Below, one piece after another: positions 5,334 through 8,138 of a stretch of 8,138 bases of DNA. How positions within the stretch are numbered: position 1 is the first letter of the stretch; each line of letters begins with the position of its first letter. A program made the position numbers and the translations under genes. A model generated the notes under the pieces. That model was given only the letters and a program-made list of their open reading frames with translations, was not told the origin of the DNA and did not search any database. This stretch comes from Candidatus Aerophobota bacterium (GTDB lineage Bacteria; Aerophobota; Aerophobia; Aerophobales; JAGHCO01), in assembly GCA_021160405.1 (NCBI GenBank), contig JAGHCO010000054.1, forward strand, positions 1 to 8,138, written 5' to 3'.

Positions 5334-7801
5334 AAGTTGGGCAATCTCTTTTATTGTTAAGAGGGATTCAAAAGAAAAAACACTTACTGAAACAAACAAT
5401 AAAAAGAAGAGAGGTAAATTTTCAAGCTTATCTCCAACAGATAGAATTTGCTCTCCACGGATTAGGTTTTCCAATGAGCTTTTCTAATTTTATTTCTTTG
5501 GAAAACCTTCAATGCCTAAATAGGAGCCCTGATAGGAGAGATGCCTCACCTATCAATTTAAAGCAACTTCGCTTGGCAAATACTCCTCTCTCCTTAATCC
5601 CCTCCCATCAAGGAAAGGGACAAAAGGAAACTGGAAAGTGGAATCCTCTTCCATTAATCTCTTTCCTCGCAGGGAAGGAAAGTGGGAGTAAGGAGATTAA
5701 GGACTTAGAGGGTAAAAATAACAGATTTGTAGCCGCAGGCTTTATCTTGCGAAGATATCCGCAACCTGTAAAATTTGCGGATACCAATAGAGTAAATGAA
5801 CCCGTATCCAGCAAATTGTTAAATCCTTCCCATGTAGGTGAGGCTTTAGCCTCCCAGAAACAAGGGGTAGAGGTATCTAATCAGGTAGGAGAGGCTAAAG
5901 GTGAAAAGCTAAAGATTCAAAGTTCAAGGTTCATAAGTGAAAGGATTAAATTAGATTCACTGGTAGATACCAACTTACCTAAGGCAATGCTACAAAAAGG
6001 TTCAGGGTTAAAGGTCGAAGGAAAGCAAGATGCAAGTTCATTCACTCAGGCAGGAAAAGAGGCAGGCTATAGATTAATTTTAAACATTGTTTTACAAAGG
6101 ATAACTAAACTTATCTCTTCTTGGGTGAACTTGCAGGATGACAGCTCTCAACCTACAGGTAAAAACTTAACTTCCATTGAAATGGGAACTAAAACAACGC
6201 CCCGAAGAGAAGAAAAAGCTAAAGGTTTAGGACTTAAAGTTCAAAGTTCAAAGTTTAAAGCTCAAAGCTCAAGACTCAACGAGGTTAAAAGCTCAGAGTT
6301 AAAACTAAAAAACATTCAAAATAAGCTCAGCAAGTATCAAGATTCTAAAGACCAAAATATTAAAAATATTTTAAATAAAGCCTCTTTAAAAGAAGAGATT
6401 TTAACTAAAATTAGTGCTCTTCTTAAAATACAAGGGGGAAATGCAAGGGTAAATATTCAAACCCCATTGGGGGAAAAATTAGTCCTTGAGGTAGCTAAAG
6501 AGATAAAAACAAAGGGCAAAGAGCTAAGGGCAAAAGGTTTAAAGGGAATAGCTAAACAGGAAAAATTTTTAACTTTAAAGTTATTCTCAGCTAAAGAAGA
6601 GACCTCACAGGTTAAACTAGTTAAAGAGGAAAGAATACCTTTAAGTGAGTTTGAGAACTTTAAAGGCTCTGTATCCAGGAAACTGTTAAATCCTTCCCAT
6701 GTAAGTGAGGCTTTAGCCTCCCAGAAACAAGGGGTAGAGGTATCTAATCAGGTAGGAGAGGCTAAAGGTGAAAAGCTAAAGGTTCAAAGTTCAAGGTTCA
6801 TAAGTGAAAGGATTAAATTAGATTCACTGGTAGATACCAACTTACCTAAAGCAATGCTACAAAAAGGTTCAGGGCTAAAGGCAAAAGACTCAGAACTCAG
6901 GACTCAAATCTCAAAGTTTGTAAATGAAACTTCTAAGTTGCAATCACTAAAACCCATGGCTACCAATACCTCATCCAAAGAGGAACCATTGATATTGAAG
7001 CAAAGTTTTATCTTGGTAGATAATAAACCCCGCAGAATAATAAATATCCAACAGGGTAAACATTTAATGGGGCCTAATTTATCTAAACAAAAAGTAGATG
7101 CAAATTCTAAGCTGAACTCACAGAATCTTACAGAGATTAGTTTACTCCAAAAACCTAACTTTAAATCTTCTTTTAGAAAAGATAGGGAAAATTCTCCAAG
7201 ATGGCCAAGATGGATAGATAAACCAGATCTCACAATAACAAATTCCAAAGAACGACTGAACCCATCTCTACCCAAAAGGATAGACAAAACAGTCCTCACA
7301 ATACCAAATTTAAAGGTGAATTTAACATGGGATAGAGGAAATCTTTCAGTTAAAAATGTTTCTTCGCTTTATCCAGAACAGGAAAAACAGGTAATAGAGC
7401 AAATCTTGGATAAGATATACTTTCTTAAAGCTCATAATCAAAATAAAGCTAAAATACTCTTGAAACCAAGCTCTCTGGGCAACCTTAAGATAAATTTATC
7501 CATGGGGAAAGAGGCTCTAAGTTTGCAGATACAGGTATCTAATTTAAAAGCATCTCAAATAATCCAAGATGGTTTTCTCTATCTTAAAGAATCTTTAAGG
7601 AAAGAAGGTATATTTTTAAAAGAATTTGATGTATCTCTTAATCAAAATTCTGATTTTGGCCAAGGAAAAGAGCAGGCAAAGAATTTCCCTTCTCCTCACA
7701 GAAACCTGTTTTCTTCTGGAATAAACACCTTATTTAAAGAAAAGAAAAGCAGCAACATTAGAGTAAATCAGGTACCTTATTACATTAATTATTTAGCTTA
7801 A
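5330..7801 (+). CDS. fliK: FliK, flagellar hook-length control protein, oversized and repeat-rich
   Basis: FliK is secreted during hook growth, measures hook length and makes FlhB switch from hook to filament substrates. The conserved C-terminal switch domain is clear at about residues 680-780, with LKPSSLG at 711-717 followed by alternating beta strands, then SQIIQDGFLYLKESLRKEG, as in the Flg_hook family. The rest is low-complexity, rich in Lys, Ser, Gln and Asn, with no recognisable fold. At 823 residues it is roughly twice the usual size (about 400-490 in Salmonella and Bacillus). The excess is largely repeat DNA: a 70-residue unit at 159-228 repeated at 448-517, hairpin-forming segments at about residues 68-153, heptamer arrays and a 22-residue tandem repeat near 628. 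The frame stays open throughout. The ATG overlaps the upstream stop by 4 bases. Confidence 0.93.
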   Translation: MKVGQSLLLLRGIQKKKHLLKQTIKRREVNFQAYLQQIEFALHGLGFPMSFSNFISLENLQCLNRSPDRRDASPINLKQLRLANTPLSLIPSHQGKGQKETGKWNPLPLISFLAGKESGSKEIKDLEGKNNRFVAAGFILRRYPQPVKFADTNRVNEPVSSKLLNPSHVGEALASQKQGVEVSNQVGEAKGEKLKIQSSRFISERIKLDSLVDTNLPKAMLQKGSGLKVEGKQDASSFTQAGKEAGYRLILNIVLQRITKLISSWVNLQDDSSQPTGKNLTSIEMGTKTTPRREEKAKGLGLKVQSSKFKAQSSRLNEVKSSELKLKNIQNKLSKYQDSKDQNIKNILNKASLKEEILTKISALLKIQGGNARVNIQTPLGEKLVLEVAKEIKTKGKELRAKGLKGIAKQEKFLTLKLFSAKEETSQVKLVKEERIPLSEFENFKGSVSRKLLNPSHVSEALASQKQGVEVSNQVGEAKGEKLKVQSSRFISERIKLDSLVDTNLPKAMLQKGSGLKAKDSELRTQISKFVNETSKLQSLKPMATNTSSKEEPLILKQSFILVDNKPRRIINIQQGKHLMGPNLSKQKVDANSKLNSQNLTEISLLQKPNFKSSFRKDRENSPRWPRWIDKPDLTITNSKERLNPSLPKRIDKTVLTIPNLKVNLTWDRGNLSVKNVSSLYPEQEKQVIEQILDKIYFLKAHNQNKAKILLKPSSLGNLKINLSMGKEALSLQIQVSNLKASQIIQDGFLYLKESLRKEGIFLKEFDVSLNQNSDFGQGKEQAKNFPSPHRNLFSSGINTLFKEKKSSNIRVNQVPYYINYLA
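5531..5554 (+). repeat. Small hairpin-forming palindrome inside fliK
   Basis: GATAGG (5531-5536) pairs with CCTATC (5549-5554). After one mismatch, GAG (5538-5540) pairs with CTC (5545-5547), closing a four-base loop. Its reverse strand contains TAGGTGAGGC, which recurs in direct orientation at 5835-5844 at the head of another hairpin. Both may therefore belong to one dispersed palindromic family. Confidence 0.6.
5585..5711 (+). repeat. Miniature inverted-repeat (MITE/REP-like) segment embedded in fliK
   Basis: TCCTTAATCCCCT (5591-5603) is the inverted partner of AGGAGATTAAGGA (5691-5703), matching at 12 of 13 positions. The pairing resumes outside with CCTCT (5585-5589) and AGAGG (5707-5711). 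Nested inside are TTAATCTC (5654-5661) with GAGATTAA (5693-5700) and CTTTCC (5661-5666) with GGAAAG (5677-5682). The purine/pyrimidine-skewed hairpin design resembles intergenic palindromic repeats more than ordinary coding DNA. It encodes no transposase and is read through in frame by fliK. No target-site duplication is evident. Confidence 0.65.
5729..5784 (+). repeat. REP-like double hairpin embedded in fliK
   Basis: TATCCGCAA (5756-5764) and TTGCGGATA (5775-5783) form a perfect 9-bp stem with a 10-base loop. Just upstream CGCAGG (5734-5739) and CTTGCG (5746-5751) form a second stem with one mismatch. The outer ends GTAGCCGCAGG (5729-5739) and TTTGCGGATAC (5774-5784) are imperfect inverted repeats matching at 8 of 11 positions. 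This paired-hairpin, GC-richer design is typical of REP/BIME-type dispersed repeats. Here it is translated as part of FliK, about residues 134-152. Confidence 0.65.
5804..6014 (+). repeat. 211-bp direct repeat in fliK, copy 1
   Basis: This copy matches 6671-6881 with six mismatches in 211 bases (about 97%) and no gaps. The offset is 867 bases, a multiple of three, so both copies encode the same peptide (residues 159-228, starting VSSKLLNPSHVGEA). Inside are a 6-bp hairpin GAGGCT/AGCCTC (5840-5853), a 10-bp inverted repeat CTTTAGCCTC (5844-5853) with GAGGCTAAAG (5891-5900), and three heptamer units (5912-5932). Three of the differences change an amino acid and three are silent. Confidence 0.97.
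6236..6294 (+). repeat. Heptanucleotide repeat array (AAAGTTC/AAAGCTC) in fliK
   Basis: Six contiguous 7-base units run from 6236 to 6277: AAAGTTC twice, AAAGTTT, AAAGCTC twice, AAGACTC. A further AAAGCTC stands at 6288-6294. Since three units make 21 bases, the array is read as a seven-residue periodicity (KVQSSKF, KAQSSRL). Related units occur at 5912-5932, 6779-6799 and 6885-6919. Confidence 0.9.
6671..6881 (+). repeat. 211-bp direct repeat in fliK, copy 2
   Basis: This is the second copy of the unit at 5804-6014, encoding residues 448-517 (VSRKLLNPSHVSEA onward). It keeps the 10-bp inverted repeat (6711-6720 with 6758-6767) and the heptamer units AAGGTTC, AAAGTTC, AAGGTTC (6779-6799). 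Similarity to copy 1 stops sharply at both ends, so the duplicated block has clear borders. Confidence 0.97.
6885..6919 (+). repeat. Degenerate heptanucleotide array following copy 2
   Basis: Five 7-base units, AAGACTC, AGAACTC, AGGACTC, AAATCTC and AAAGTTT, follow each other four bases after the end of the 211-bp repeat. They fit a purine-rich triplet, a variable base and a CTC/TTC ending, the same pattern as the arrays at 6236 and 5912. They encode KDSELRTQISKF in FliK. Confidence 0.8.
7196..7316 (+). repeat. Short tandem repeats (PRW x2 and a 22-residue unit) in fliK
   Basis: CCAAGATGG is repeated head to tail at 7196-7204 and 7205-7213, giving Pro-Arg-Trp twice. The second copy runs into a 66-base periodicity. 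The 40 bases from 7211 match those from 7277 at 32 positions, encoding WIDKPDLTITN and RIDKTVLTIPN. The block sits just before the conserved C-terminal domain of FliK. Confidence 0.75.
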
Positions 7802-7809
7802 GGAGGTGA
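7801..7809 (+). promoter_or_regulatory. Strong Shine-Dalgarno site for flgD
   Basis: AGGAGGTGA begins on the last base of the fliK stop codon, and its AGGAGG core is nine bases from the ATG at 7816. It is the only spaced, near-consensus site of the downstream half of the window. This suggests that flgD translation is initiated independently instead of by reinitiation after fliK. Confidence 0.85.
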
Positions 7810-7815
7810 GACAGT

Positions 7816-8138
7816 ATGATTGAAGCAGTAGGATTAGACCCTTTCGGTTCATCTAAAATTTTTAATCAACAAGTTTTAGGCAAGGATGATTTCTTAAAGT
7901 TGTTCGTTGCTCAACTTACTCATCAGGATCCCACAGAACCTCTTGACAATAAAGATTTTATCACCCAGATGGCTCAGTTTAGCAGTGTGGAACAGTTGAC
8001 TAATTTAAATACCAATTTAACCTCAATGTTTCAGATTCAAATGTTATCTCAAGCTTCCGAGCTTATTGGCTTTGAAGTAGAGGCAGGGAACCCTTATACA
8101 GGAGAAACAATCCAAGGTAAGGTTAAAGAAGTAGTATG
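7816..8138 (+). CDS. flgD: FlgD, flagellar hook cap/assembly protein (3' end outside window)
   Basis: FlgD is exported before the hook protein and forms the cap that lets FlgE subunits polymerise at the hook tip, after which it is discarded. Reading from ATG 7816 gives 107 complete codons with no stop before the window ends. The conserved N-terminal export region is plain: LGKDDFLKLFVAQLTHQDP (residues 21-39), PLDN (42-45) and QMAQFSSVEQL (51-61). It is followed by a Gln/Asn/Leu-rich helix and the start of the FlgD core (ELIGFEVEAGN, YTGETIQGKV). The family is usually 130-240 residues, so the rest lies beyond the window. It follows fliK by 14 bases behind a strong ribosome site, as in Bacillus-type operons, where flgE normally comes next. 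Confidence 0.97.
   Translation, partial: MIEAVGLDPFGSSKIFNQQVLGKDDFLKLFVAQLTHQDPTEPLDNKDFITQMAQFSSVEQLTNLNTNLTSMFQIQMLSQASELIGFEVEAGNPYTGETIQGKVKEVV

Noticed and set aside
5840..5853. GAGGCT/AGCCTC hairpin as a transcription terminator
   Set aside because: It lies within fliK, has a two-base loop and no following T-run, and recurs in the second copy of the direct repeat. It is better explained as part of a repeat element.
5804..6881. CRISPR-like array
   Set aside because: There are only two long copies separated by 656 bases, both translated. The heptamer arrays have no spacers.
5330..7801. fliK as a pseudogene or a frameshifted fusion
   Set aside because: The frame is open for 823 codons, the conserved C-terminal domain is in the same frame, and start and stop junctions with the neighbours are normal for the operon.
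7802..7815. Separate promoter before flgD
   Set aside because: The gap is only 14 bases and is filled by the ribosome binding site. I could not identify convincing -35/-10 or sigma-28 elements upstream within the AT-rich end of fliK.

Overview
The window is one stretch of a bacterial flagellar operon. Every gene is on the + strand and is read without interruption. The order is fliF (3' part), fliG, fliH, fliI, fliJ, a membrane-anchored MotE/YlxF-like gene, fliK and flgD (5' part). This order matches the large flagellar (fla/che-type) operons of Firmicutes, and spirochaetes and several deep-branching phyla have similar layouts. The DNA is AT-rich and the proteins are rich in lysine, glutamate and isoleucine. 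That fits an AT-rich, motile bacterium, but the phylum cannot be fixed from this window. The short dispersed-repeat content of fliK suggests a genome carrying many small palindromic and heptameric repeats, which is an inference.

Layout: 1-1326 is FliF, the MS-ring protein, whose N-terminus lies upstream of the window. 1313-2347 is FliG, the rotor switch protein. 2340-2969 is FliH, 2966-4279 is the export ATPase FliI, and 4276-4746 is the coiled-coil protein FliJ. 4734-5333 is a small membrane protein with a coiled coil and a MotE/MgtE_N-like C-terminus. 5330-7801 is an unusually long FliK, the hook-length control protein. 7816-8138 is the start of FlgD, the hook cap. Neighbouring genes overlap by 4 to 14 bases, except for a 14-base fliK-flgD gap that holds a strong Shine-Dalgarno site. 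I see no promoter, terminator, RNA gene, transposase or CRISPR array. No gene-free stretch exceeds 14 bases.

How the genes work together: FliF and FliG form the MS ring and rotor. FliH, FliI and FliJ power and regulate the flagellar type III export gate. FliK measures the hook and switches export specificity, and FlgD caps the growing hook.

The core machinery looks ordinary and intact. The unusual part is fliK. Its non-conserved N-terminal and central region (about 5500-7320) is a mosaic of repeat DNA kept in an open frame. It contains a 211-bp direct repeat (about 97% identical), a 113-bp terminal-inverted-repeat segment, a REP-like double hairpin, several arrays of an AAAGTTC-type heptamer and a shorter tandem repeat. 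The conserved C-terminal FliK domain is preserved. I see no wholly new system. The best candidate for something undescribed is fliK as a landing site for small palindromic elements that lengthen the hook ruler.
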